A DNA stretch of 17,210 bases from Sva-07 sp964549065 (GTDB lineage Bacteria; Actinomycetota; Acidimicrobiia; Acidimicrobiales; Ilumatobacteraceae), in contig CAZJUC010000052.1 in the NCBI GenBank assembly GCA_964549065.1, positions 1 to 17,210 on the forward strand. The letters run 5' to 3'. Below the pieces are notes generated by a model, which did not search any database, was not told the origin of the DNA, and was given only the letters and a program-made list of their open reading frames with translations. Below are positions 1 through 5,918 of the stretch, piece after piece. The position numbers and the translations under genes were made by a program. Within the stretch, counting starts at the first letter, position 1; every line of letters begins with the position of its first letter.

Positions 1-53
1 CCGGCTTCGAGGGCTCGGCGAGCCTCGGAGTCGAATGCGATCATCTTCGCCAT
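1..53 (-). CDS. groEL: Chaperonin GroEL, N-terminal fragment (runs off the window)
   Basis: Only the first 17 codons are present; they read MAKMIAFDSEARRALEAG when the split last codon is included. This matches the conserved GroEL N-terminus (MAK-I-FD-EAR--LE-G). GroEL forms the 60-kDa double-ring ATP-dependent folding chamber in the cytoplasm. The ATG is supported by a strong Shine-Dalgarno, GGAGGA, 8 nt upstream (complement of 62-67). No groES lies directly upstream: the next minus-strand gene is cysO. This is therefore probably a stand-alone groEL of the groEL2 type that many actinobacteria keep apart from groES-groEL1. A CIRCE operator 74 bp upstream of the start implies HrcA heat-shock repression. 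Identity is confident despite the short length; the copy type is inference. Confidence 0.88.
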   Translation of the reverse strand, partial: MAKMIAFDSEARRALEA

Positions 54-126
54 CTTGTGTGTCCTCCGTTGGACGTGTTCGAAGCTTCTGAGTGTGAGGA
101 CGTCCCGGGGTTCCGCTGGACGCCGT

Positions 127-153
127 TTAGCACTCTACGGCGTCGACTGCTAA
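127..153 (-). promoter_or_regulatory. CIRCE operator (HrcA binding site) of groEL
   Basis: TTAGCACTC (127-135), a 9-nt spacer and GACTGCTAA (145-153) match the consensus TTAGCACTC-N9-GAGTGCTAA in 17 of 18 arm positions. The only deviation is C for G in the third base of the right arm. CIRCE is the operator of the heat-shock repressor HrcA and typically overlaps the promoter or leader of groE genes, as here. On the minus strand a weak promoter, TTGCGG (156-161) with TAGAGT (132-137) at 18 bp spacing, would place the -10 box inside the operator; that promoter is a guess. Confidence 0.92.
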
Positions 154-176
154 CCCCGCAACCGCCGGCACCCCGA

Positions 177-301
177 CGTTTGCGTGACGGATCGGAAGGA
201 CCAGGTCACCCGAACTGCAACACGAACGTGGTGGTTGCCCGGGCGATGTCGTTCGCGTCGCGTTCTCGGCGACCCGCCCCACCGACAACGTCACGCAAAC
301 G
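177..301. repeat. Perfect 13-bp inverted repeat in the cysO-groEL spacer
   Basis: CGTTTGCGTGACG (177-189) and its exact reverse complement CGTCACGCAAACG (289-301) are separated by 99 bp. The right arm starts 8 bp beyond the cysO stop; the left arm is 24 bp upstream of CIRCE. No gene is evident between the arms. The pair could be two sites for one dimeric regulator, a long-range hairpin in the cysO 3' UTR, or the ends of a small remnant element. Nothing seen decides between these. Confidence 0.6.
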
Positions 302-308
302 AGGGTCG

Positions 309-584
309 TCAGCCGCCCGCGACAGCGGGGATGATCGACACGGTCAGGCCGTCGTCGACCTTGGTGTCGAGGCCGTCGAGGTAACGCACGTCGTCGTCGT
401 CGACGAACACGTTCACGAACTTGCGCAGCGCGCCGTCGTCGTCGACGAGCCGCTCGCCCAGGCCCGGGTGCGCTGCCTCCAGCGCTGCGACGATGTCGTT
501 CAGGGTGCCCGGCTCGACCGAGACCTGCTTGTCGCCGCCCGTCAGCGGGCGCATGGTGGTGGGGATGCGAACGGTCACTGCCAT
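309..584 (-). CDS. cysO: MoaD/ThiS-family sulfur carrier protein, CysO-like
   Basis: This 91-residue ubiquitin-fold protein begins MAVTVRIPTTMRPLTGG and ends AVAGG. The C-terminal diglycine is the residue pair that is adenylated and converted to a thiocarboxylate. The layout closely follows M. tuberculosis CysO: the VTV-IPT--RP-TGG start, the FVN-(F/Y)V-D-DVR segment near residues 56-67, and the VAGG end. CysO-COSH donates sulfur to O-phosphoserine in cysteine synthesis by CysM; the peptidase Mec releases the cysteine. MoaD is the alternative, but overall similarity favours CysO. Neither cysM nor mec is in the window, so the partners must lie elsewhere. There is no Shine-Dalgarno; TAGCAT lies exactly 7 nt before the ATG, which suggests a leaderless mRNA. 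Confidence 0.88.
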   Translation of the reverse strand: MAVTVRIPTTMRPLTGGDKQVSVEPGTLNDIVAALEAAHPGLGERLVDDDGALRKFVNVFVDDDDVRYLDGLDTKVDDGLTVSIIPAVAGG

Positions 585-591
585 GGTGGCG

Positions 592-597
592 ATGCTA
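592..597 (-). promoter_or_regulatory. Probable -10 box for leaderless cysO
   Basis: TAGCAT on the minus strand fits TANNNT, and 7 nt separate it from the cysO ATG at 584. Transcription would then start at the A of the ATG. No convincing -35 hexamer or Shine-Dalgarno is visible. Confidence 0.5.
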
Positions 598-658
598 CCC
601 GGGCGATTCCCGACTCAGGCGGTCGACAATCCCTCCGGTGACGTCGGCGAACGCCGGG

Positions 659-664
659 TATGGT
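659..664 (+). promoter_or_regulatory. Probable -10 box for leaderless glycerate kinase mRNA
   Basis: TATGGT fits TANNNT and ends 7 nt before the GTG at 672. The in-frame ATG at 660 lies inside this box. If the box is the promoter, the true start is GTG 672 rather than ATG 660. Confidence 0.45.
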
Positions 665-671
665 CGCCGTC

Positions 672-1688
672 GTGACCAGCCGACGTCCCGTTCGCCGTGT
701 GGTCGCCGCCCCCGACAAGTTCAAGGGAACGGCGACGGCCGCCGAGGTGGCCGCCGCGATCGGACACGCATGCTGGGAACTCGGCCTCGACTGCGCCGAG
801 GTGCCGATGGCCGACGGCGGCGACGGGCTGCTCGATGCCCTCGGAGGCGCGAACCGCACCTCCACCGTGACCGGACCACTCGGCGACACGGTGAGTGCGC
901 AGTGGCGACTGTCGAAGGGCACTGCCGTGATCGAGATGGCCAAGGCGAGCGGTCTGACGCTCGTCGGCGGCGCCAGCGGCAACGACCCGATGAACGCCAC
1001 GACCACCGGCACGGGAGAACTGATCGACCATGCACTCGACGCCGGGGCCCGACGGATCATCGTGGGCCTCGGCGGTTCGGCGACGACCGATGGTGGCTTC
1101 GGCGCGATCCGGGCGATCACTGCGATCGCCCGACTCAAGCAGGTGGAACTGCTCGTCGCCTGCGATGTGGCGACGGCGTTCACCGACGCTGCTGCGGTGT
1201 TCGGTCCGCAGAAGGGCGCCACCAAGGCCCAGGTGGCAATGCTCACCCGTCGCCTCGAGCGTCTCACCCAGATGTTCGCCGACGACTTCGAGTTCGACGT
1301 CACCACCGTCCCGGGTGGCGGCGCCGCCGGCGGGCTCGGCGGTGCGCTCGCAGCACTCGGCGGCACCCTGCTTCCCGGGTTCGAACTGGTGGCCGACGAA
1401 CTCGACCTCTACGACCACCTGGAGGACGCCGACCTCGTCATCACCGGCGAGGGTTGCCTCGACGACACGAGCTCCGAGGGCAAAGTGGTCGGAGGTGTCG
1501 CATCGATCGCCGCCGATCACGGGGTGGCCGTCCTGGCGATCGTCGGCTCCGACGCCCGCTCCGACCGTTCGACACCGGCCGGCGTCGACGTGGTCTCACT
1601 GGTCGACGAGTTCGGCGAGGCCGAAGCGTTCGCCGAACCCAAGCGCTGCGTCGAGGCGGCCGCCTCACGCTGGCTGTCGGCTCGCTGA
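672..1688 (+). CDS. glxK: Glycerate kinase (GlxK/GarK family)
   Basis: The protein (338 aa from GTG 672) phosphorylates D-glycerate with ATP, usually giving 2-phosphoglycerate and feeding glyoxylate or serine breakdown into glycolysis. Family landmarks are clear: APDKFKGT at residues 13-20, PMADGGDG at 45-52, GLGGSATTDGG at 132-142, FGPQKGAT at 177-184, PGGGAAGGLG at 214-223 and ITGEGCLDDTSSEGK at 257-271. Compared with the family as I know it, the stretch between TTDGG and VACDV is short, with roughly 25-30 residues missing, which explains the below-average length. ATG 660 is an alternative start adding four residues. The gene is divergent from cysO and convergent with the LytR_C gene. The symbol is family-level; garK would be equally apt. 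Confidence 0.93.
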   Translation: MTSRRPVRRVVAAPDKFKGTATAAEVAAAIGHACWELGLDCAEVPMADGGDGLLDALGGANRTSTVTGPLGDTVSAQWRLSKGTAVIEMAKASGLTLVGGASGNDPMNATTTGTGELIDHALDAGARRIIVGLGGSATTDGGFGAIRAITAIARLKQVELLVACDVATAFTDAAAVFGPQKGATKAQVAMLTRRLERLTQMFADDFEFDVTTVPGGGAAGGLGGALAALGGTLLPGFELVADELDLYDHLEDADLVITGEGCLDDTSSEGKVVGGVASIAADHGVAVLAIVGSDARSDRSTPAGVDVVSLVDEFGEAEAFAEPKRCVEAAASRWLSAR

Positions 1689-1698
1689 TCATCGGTGT

Positions 1699-1723
1699 TG
1701 CCGAGGTGTCCGACACCACGGCA
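1699..1723. terminator. Bidirectional hairpin between convergent genes
   Basis: TGCCG-A-GGTGTC-C-GACACC-A-CGGCA is an imperfect palindrome: 11 paired bases per arm around one A-A mismatch. It fills the 40-bp space between the glycerate kinase stop (1688) and the LytR_C stop (1729). Position and symmetry suggest a shared terminator. There is no T-tract on either strand. Its 13-nt core recurs at 15531-15543. Confidence 0.55.
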
Positions 1724-1728
1724 GACAC

Positions 1729-2400
1729 TCAGCCGGTCGTGGTCGGCGTGGTCGTCCCGGAGACGTCCGGGGCCGGAGCGACCGACGCAACCGGCGCCGA
1801 GAGTTGAGCAATCGTCTTGTCGGCTTCATCGGTGCCGAGCAGGACGAGCACGCCGGCCCCCTCGAGTGATCCACCGTCGACCGGCGGCGGCGTCGGCAGG
1901 GTCTCGACGGTGAGCCCACCCATGGCGCGGGCGACCGACTCGGCGACCGCCTGAGCGGCAGCGATGCTCGGGTCGTACTGCACGATCGACGCCTCGAGCC
2001 CCGTCTGGGTCGAGTTGGTCGCCGTGGCCATCACGAAACCGAGCGCCGCGAGTTCGGTGGTCATCCGACCGGCTGAACCACCGACACCGCTGGCGTTGGC
2101 GACCACGACCGTCGCCCCGTCGGTGACGAGCGGCGGTTCGGTGGTGGTGGTCGTGGTGTTCTCGGCGACTGATGTTCCCGAGGAGTCGACCGGCGCCGAG
2201 TCGACCGGCGTGATGCCGCCACCGGCGTTGGACCCGCCGTTGTCGGTGATGTTGTTGAGGATCAGGAAGCCGACGATCACCGCCACCACGGCCAGCACGA
2301 TGCTGATGGTGGAACCCATCGGTGAACCGCCGACGCCTTGACGCGCGGACCGGCGTTCGGGCGTCGGTGCCTCAGGTGCGTTGGGATCTTCGTTGCTCAT
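1729..2400 (-). CDS. Membrane-anchored LytR_C-domain protein (VirR-like)
   Basis: The 223-residue product has a charged N-terminus, one membrane segment at about residues 29-50 (GSTISIVLAVVAVIVGFLIL), a Gly/Ser/Thr-rich extracytoplasmic linker with a run of six Thr near 82-87, and a LytR C-terminal domain at about 95-190. That domain opens with VVVANASGVGGSAGRM, the typical V-V-N-(A/G)SG--G-A--- start. Such domains sit outside the membrane and are linked to cell-envelope assembly. M. tuberculosis Rv0431 (VirR) is the comparable DUF3263-adjacent protein. ATG 2400 overlaps the DUF3263 stop as ATGA, so the two genes are translationally coupled; longer in-frame upstream sequence is only overlap with that gene. 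The Thr/Pro-rich tail (about 205-223) is low complexity. Exact function is unknown. Confidence 0.85.
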   Translation of the reverse strand: MSNEDPNAPEAPTPERRSARQGVGGSPMGSTISIVLAVVAVIVGFLILNNITDNGGSNAGGGITPVDSAPVDSSGTSVAENTTTTTTEPPLVTDGATVVVANASGVGGSAGRMTTELAALGFVMATATNSTQTGLEASIVQYDPSIAAAQAVAESVARAMGGLTVETLPTPPPVDGGSLEGAGVLVLLGTDEADKTIAQLSAPVASVAPAPDVSGTTTPTTTG

Positions 2401-2660
2401 GCGTGCGCTCCCTCTCCTGCCGCCGCCGACGAACCGTCGAGGCGGGCTTTGCGGGCCCGGAGGCGCAGCCGCTTGAGTCGACGCACCACGAGCGGGTCGT
2501 GGTCCATCGCGGCCGGGTCGTCGAGCACCTTGGTCAGTTCCGCATGGTATTCCTCCGGCGAACACTGAAAGCGCGCGCGGATGACCTGGTCACGCGGTTC
2601 GTCGTTGTTCCACCAGGCACGTTCGAAATCGAGCATGGCAGCGGAGCGTTCGTCGAGCAT
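2397..2660 (-). CDS. DUF3263 family protein
   Basis: This small (87 aa) basic protein has the DUF3263 pattern: (A)MLDFERAWW near residues 8-16, then IRARFQCSPEEYHAEL and LDDPAAMDHDPLVVRRLKRLR. The family is almost restricted to actinobacteria and looks like a helical, sigma-region-4-like DNA-binding fold with a phage-terminase flavour, but no biochemical role is known to me. It is immediately upstream of, and overlaps by ATGA with, the LytR_C gene, a pairing also found in mycobacteria (Rv0430-Rv0431). The start is ATG 2660 or the adjacent GTG 2663; no Shine-Dalgarno distinguishes them. It is transcribed divergently from uridine kinase. Confidence 0.85.
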   Translation of the reverse strand: MLDERSAAMLDFERAWWNNDEPRDQVIRARFQCSPEEYHAELTKVLDDPAAMDHDPLVVRRLKRLRLRARKARLDGSSAAAGEGAHA

Positions 2661-2736
2661 CACGCACAGGTTGGCCGCAAACGGACGCGGAATACAAGCA
2701 CCCCGTGCGCATGTCGCGCGCGACAGACGATGCGTC

Positions 2737-2742
2737 TATCGT
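2737..2742 (+). promoter_or_regulatory. Probable -10 box for leaderless udk
   Basis: TATCGT fits TANNNT, and exactly 7 nt separate it from GTG 2750. The GTG gives a normal uridine kinase N-terminus (MSRRPFMIGIAGG). No Shine-Dalgarno precedes the GTG, and I see no clear -35 hexamer. Confidence 0.5.
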
Positions 2743-2749
2743 GCCGGGC

Positions 2750-3379
2750 GTGTCGAGGCGCCCGTTCATGATCGGTATCGCAGGCGGGAGCAGCTCCGGC
2801 AAGACCACCGTCACCGAGCGTTTGGTGTCGTTGACGGGCGCCGACCACCTCTCGCTGATCGAGCTCGACTCGTACTACCTCGACCTGGGCGACACCCCCA
2901 TCGAAGAGCGCCGAGCGGTCAACTACGACCATCCCGACGCGTTCGACTGGGCGCTGCTCAACGATCACCTCGCTGCGCTCGTCAACGGCGCGTCGGTGCC
3001 GGTGCCGGTCTACGACTACACGCAGCACAACCGCTCCGACGAGGTGCGCATGGTCGAGCCGGCACGCATCGTGGTCGTCGACGGGATCCTCGTGCTGTGG
3101 GACCGGGCGTTGCGCGAGCGGTTCGACCTCAAGATCTTCGTCGACACCGCCGCCGACATCCGCCTCATCCGCCGTCTGCGTCGCGACGTCGCCGAGCGCG
3201 GCCGCACCCCCGAATTCGTGATCGAGCAATACCTCGCGACCGTGCGTCCAGCACACGAGCGCTTCATCGAGCCGAGCAAACGTCACGCCGACGTGATCAT
3301 CCCCGAGGGCGGCCTGAACCGACCGGCGCTCGAAGTGCTGCTCGCGCGGGTGCGCGAGATCGCGGTCGCCGACGACTGA
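2750..3379 (+). CDS. udk: Uridine kinase
   Basis: The enzyme phosphorylates uridine (and cytidine) to the monophosphate in cytoplasmic pyrimidine salvage. From GTG 2750 it is 209 aa, the usual length. Visible elements are the P-loop GGSSSGKTT (12-20), the nucleoside-binding Asp of LDSYYLD (D40), NYDHPDAFD (58-66), VYDYTQHNR (87-95), the VVDGILVL strand (109-116) and the Arg-rich lid RRLRRDVAERGR (141-152). In-frame upstream starts (GTG 2705, ATG 2711) would add up to 15 residues without family similarity, so they are disfavoured. The upstream sequence has a TATCGT box 7 nt before the GTG. A perfect hexanucleotide array begins 9 bp after the stop. Confidence 0.93.
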   Translation: MSRRPFMIGIAGGSSSGKTTVTERLVSLTGADHLSLIELDSYYLDLGDTPIEERRAVNYDHPDAFDWALLNDHLAALVNGASVPVPVYDYTQHNRSDEVRMVEPARIVVVDGILVLWDRALRERFDLKIFVDTAADIRLIRRLRRDVAERGRTPEFVIEQYLATVRPAHERFIEPSKRHADVIIPEGGLNRPALEVLLARVREIAVADD

Positions 3380-3388
3380 CACCCTGCT

Positions 3389-3430
<42 letters not shown>

Positions 3431-3533
3431 ATGGGCCAGCGCGGCCCGGATTTCAGGGCCCTTGGTCTCTGGTCGGACCTCCTTCGGTCGGACGACGCTG
3501 ACCACGTCCGACGGCATCAGGGAGGCACCCGAC

Positions 3534-3752
3534 ATGAGCGAGCAGCGCAGTCTGATCGACTTCGCCACCGCGATCGGGCTCGTCATCGGTGCCGGCGTCG
3601 GGCTCCTCTTCGGAGTGCTCGGCCCGGATGTCGCTGCCCCGTGGATCGCCGTCGGGGCGTCGATCGGTCTCGTGGCCGGCGCGGTCGTGGATCTCCGGAG
3701 TCGGCAACGTCGTGCGTCCAGGACGCAGGGACCGTCCGAGACGCAGGGATGA
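3534..3752 (+). CDS. Small two-helix membrane protein
   Basis: A 72-residue protein starting MSEQRSLIDF with two predicted membrane segments: about residues 9-30 (FATAIGLVIGAGVGLLFGVLG) and 34-53 (APWIAVGASIGLVAGAVVDL), joined by a short turn. Both are rich in small residues (G/A), a pattern of tightly packing glycine-zipper helices. The C-terminal 20 residues are basic and polar, so both ends are probably cytoplasmic. ATG 3534 has a good Shine-Dalgarno (GGAGG at 3521-3525). The stop is 7 bp before the GTG of the ABC ATPase, so it probably belongs to that operon and could be an accessory subunit. I recognise no named family. Confidence 0.7.
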   Translation: MSEQRSLIDFATAIGLVIGAGVGLLFGVLGPDVAAPWIAVGASIGLVAGAVVDLRSRQRRASRTQGPSETQG

Positions 3753-3759
3753 GGTCGGC

Positions 3760-4686
3760 GTGGCGATCATCGACGTGGCCGATCTCAGCAAGACCTACGG
3801 GAACCGGACGGTGGTCGACCGGGTGTCGTTCTCGGTCGACCGCGGCGAGACCGTTGCGGTGCTCGGCCACAACGCAGCCGGCAAGACCACCACCGTGGAA
3901 ATGCTCGAAGGGCTCCGGTCGCCGAGCAGTGGATCGATCGAAGTCCTCGGATGCGATCCACGCCGTACGGGCCGGGCGTGGCGAGAGCGGGTGGCGGTCG
4001 TGCTGCAGGAGACGGCGATCTGGGGGTCGGTCACTGCGGCAGAGGCACTCGATCTGTATGCCGGCTTCTTCGCCGAGCCGTGGAACCCGGACGACTTGTT
4101 GGAGTTGATGGGACTCAGCACCTGCCGCGACGCCCGCGTCGGAACGCTGTCCGGCGGGCAGCGGCGTCGGCTCGATCTGGCCCTGGCGCTCGTGGGGCGA
4201 CCAGAGGTGCTGTTCCTCGACGAACCCACCACCGGGTTCGACCCCGCGGCACGACGGGAGGCGTGGCAATTCGTCCGGAGCCTGCGGACCTCCGGCACCA
4301 CGATCCTGCTCACCACGCACTACATGGACGAAGCCGAACACCTCGCTGACCGGATGCTCGTGATGGCCCAGGGCTCGTTGATCGCCGACGGCAGCTCGGC
4401 TGACCTCGCGCGGCGGATCGGGGCCCAGTCGGTGATCAGCTTCCGGTTGGCCCCCGACCTGACCGCTGCCGATCTGCCCCGGACGTCCGGCAGCACGGAG
4501 ACGTTCGGGACACTCGTCGAGATGCGTGTACCCGACGCCACCAGCGCACTGTCGACCCTGACCCGGTGGGCGACCGACAACGGCACCACCCTCGACGCGT
4601 TGACGGTGTCGCGACCGTCGCTGGAAGACGTCTTCCTCCAACTCACCCGATCCGACCACGCGAGCCGTGATGGCGACGACGGCTGA
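3760..4686 (+). CDS. ABC transporter ATP-binding protein (ABC-2/drug-export type)
   Basis: A 308-residue nucleotide-binding subunit with Walker A GHNAAGKTT (36-44), Q-loop VLQE (81-84), signature LSGGQ (130-134), Walker B VLFLDEP (150-156) and H-loop TTHYMDEAE (185-193). A C-terminal extension of about 90 residues after the ATPase fold is typical of CcmA/DrrA-like exporters paired with ABC-2 permeases. Walker A carries A40 where G is usual. GTG 3760 is chosen because MAIIDVADLSKTYG is the normal family N-terminus and GAGG precedes it; it lies 7 bp after the small membrane protein stop. The permease gene overlaps its 3' end by 17 bp, so the two subunits are made together. Substrate unknown; lipid, drug or peptide export are all possible. 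Confidence 0.92.
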   Translation: MAIIDVADLSKTYGNRTVVDRVSFSVDRGETVAVLGHNAAGKTTTVEMLEGLRSPSSGSIEVLGCDPRRTGRAWRERVAVVLQETAIWGSVTAAEALDLYAGFFAEPWNPDDLLELMGLSTCRDARVGTLSGGQRRRLDLALALVGRPEVLFLDEPTTGFDPAARREAWQFVRSLRTSGTTILLTTHYMDEAEHLADRMLVMAQGSLIADGSSADLARRIGAQSVISFRLAPDLTAADLPRTSGSTETFGTLVEMRVPDATSALSTLTRWATDNGTTLDALTVSRPSLEDVFLQLTRSDHASRDGDDG

Positions 4687-5518
4687 GCTGCGACGACCGG
4701 GATGGCCGCGGTTGTTCGCCGGCCAGGTTCGCCACCACACCCGGCTCTTCCTCCGCAACCCGATCGGCGCGGTGTTCGGAGTCGGCATCCCCGTCGTGTT
4801 CCTGGCGATCTTCGCCGGCCTCTACGGCGACGAGATCCTGGTCGACGGACGGTGGCTCGGGCCGAGCGAGACATCGGTCGACGGAATCCGCTACATCCAG
4901 TACGCGGTACCCGCGATGGCGGTGTTCTCGATCTCGATGATCGCCTACGTCAACCTCGCCACCGCCACCGCCCAGGAACGCGGCGACGGCACCCTCAAGC
5001 GGCTCCGAACGACGCCACTGCCGACCAGCGCCCATGTCGCCGGCCGGATCGGCGCCGCCATGTGCATCTGCGCAACGATCACGATCGCACTCGTCGTCGT
5101 CGGCACGACCGTCTACGACTTCGACATCATCTGGAGCCAGGTGCCTGCGGCGGTTGTCACCATCGTGCTCGGCACGGCCACCAGCGCAGCTCTCGCGATG
5201 GCCCTCGTCGCCGTCGTCCGACCCGGCGCCGTGCAAGCCGTCGCCTTCGGCACCCTGCTTCCGCTGTCGTTCCTGTCGGAGATCTTCCTGTTCGGCGACC
5301 CGCTTCCCAGCGCACTCTCCGCGATCGGCTGGCTCTTCCCGCTGCGGCACTTCTCGGTCAGCCTCGCCGCAACGGCACGACCCGACGCCGCTGCCCTCGG
5401 GTTTGCCTGGGGCCACCTCGCCGTGGTCGTTCTGTGGGGCGTCGCCGGCCTCGTGATCGCTCTTCGCTGGTTCGCGTGCGACACCAGCGGCGAGACCAGA
5501 CACCGCCCACACGACTGA
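4670..5518 (+). CDS. ABC-2 type transporter permease
   Basis: This 282-residue integral membrane protein has an amphipathic start, then about six hydrophobic segments: FGVGIPVVFLAIFAGLY near 37-53, YAVPAMAVFSISMIAYVNLA near 78-97, a segment near 125-145 (AAMCICATITIALVVVG), AAVVTIVLGTATSAALAMALV near 158-178, AFGTLLPLSFLSEIFLFG near 190-207 and LAVVVLWGVAGLVIAL near 248-263. The stretch TATAQERGDGTLKRLRTTPL after the second helix is the characteristic ABC-2 cytoplasmic E-G-T---L--TP motif that contacts the ATPase. ATG 4670 is used; GTG 4667 is adjacent. It overlaps the ATPase gene and forms the membrane half of the same exporter. Confidence 0.9.
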   Translation: MATTAELRRPGWPRLFAGQVRHHTRLFLRNPIGAVFGVGIPVVFLAIFAGLYGDEILVDGRWLGPSETSVDGIRYIQYAVPAMAVFSISMIAYVNLATATAQERGDGTLKRLRTTPLPTSAHVAGRIGAAMCICATITIALVVVGTTVYDFDIIWSQVPAAVVTIVLGTATSAALAMALVAVVRPGAVQAVAFGTLLPLSFLSEIFLFGDPLPSALSAIGWLFPLRHFSVSLAATARPDAAALGFAWGHLAVVVLWGVAGLVIALRWFACDTSGETRHRPHD

Positions 5519-5603
5519 CGTCTCCCGAGCACGGACGAACGGCAGTGGACGGCGGCCACGCGTCCTGTGCACACTGGGATCCGACCCGAGGAGGACGGCA
5601 ACG

Positions 5604-5837
5604 ATGCGGAGGTCACGACGCTGGGACGAGCTCTCGGCACGCAGCAAGGCCACGTTGATGCTGCTGACCGCGATCCAGCTGTCGCTCGCCGTGAGTGCCT
5701 GGACCGACCTGGCCCAGCGCCCTGCCGAACAGGTGAGCGGGTCCAAGCGCAGGTGGGCGGGCATCATCGCCGTCAACTTCCTCGGCCCGCTGCTCTACTT
5801 CGCACGCGGACGACGAGCACCAGCATCCGAAACGTGA
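5604..5837 (+). CDS. Small membrane protein with PLDc_N-like segment
   Basis: The 77-residue product has two hydrophobic segments, about residues 17-32 (TLMLLTAIQLSLAVSAW) and 51-66 (WAGIIAVNFLGPLLYFA). The second ends in the NF-GPLLYF--GRR pattern typical of the phospholipase D-nuclease N-terminal (PLDc_N) membrane domain. In actinobacteria this domain often forms stand-alone small proteins that begin like this one (RWDELS-R-K) and carry a central DLA-RPAEQV-G-KR motif. No nuclease domain follows, and the function of such stand-alone proteins is unknown. The ATG has a strong Shine-Dalgarno (GAGGAGGA, 5588-5595). It is monocistronic or weakly linked to the MFS gene 81 bp downstream. Confidence 0.8.
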   Translation: MRRSRRWDELSARSKATLMLLTAIQLSLAVSAWTDLAQRPAEQVSGSKRRWAGIIAVNFLGPLLYFARGRRAPASET

Positions 5838-5918
5838 CCTGGTCGTGCAGCGAGCGCCCATGCCGGTTCCACACCGCCTGATCTCGACCGGGAGAGGTCG
5901 ACCACCGGGAACACCCTC

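Noticed and set aside
575..1520. Two long minus-strand frames opposite glycerate kinase
   Set aside because: The products are compositionally biased and lack motifs; the plus strand has all glycerate kinase motifs.
4643..5776. 377-codon minus-strand frame opposite the ABC permease
   Set aside because: It is acidic, repetitive shadow sequence, while the permease on the plus strand has clear membrane helices.
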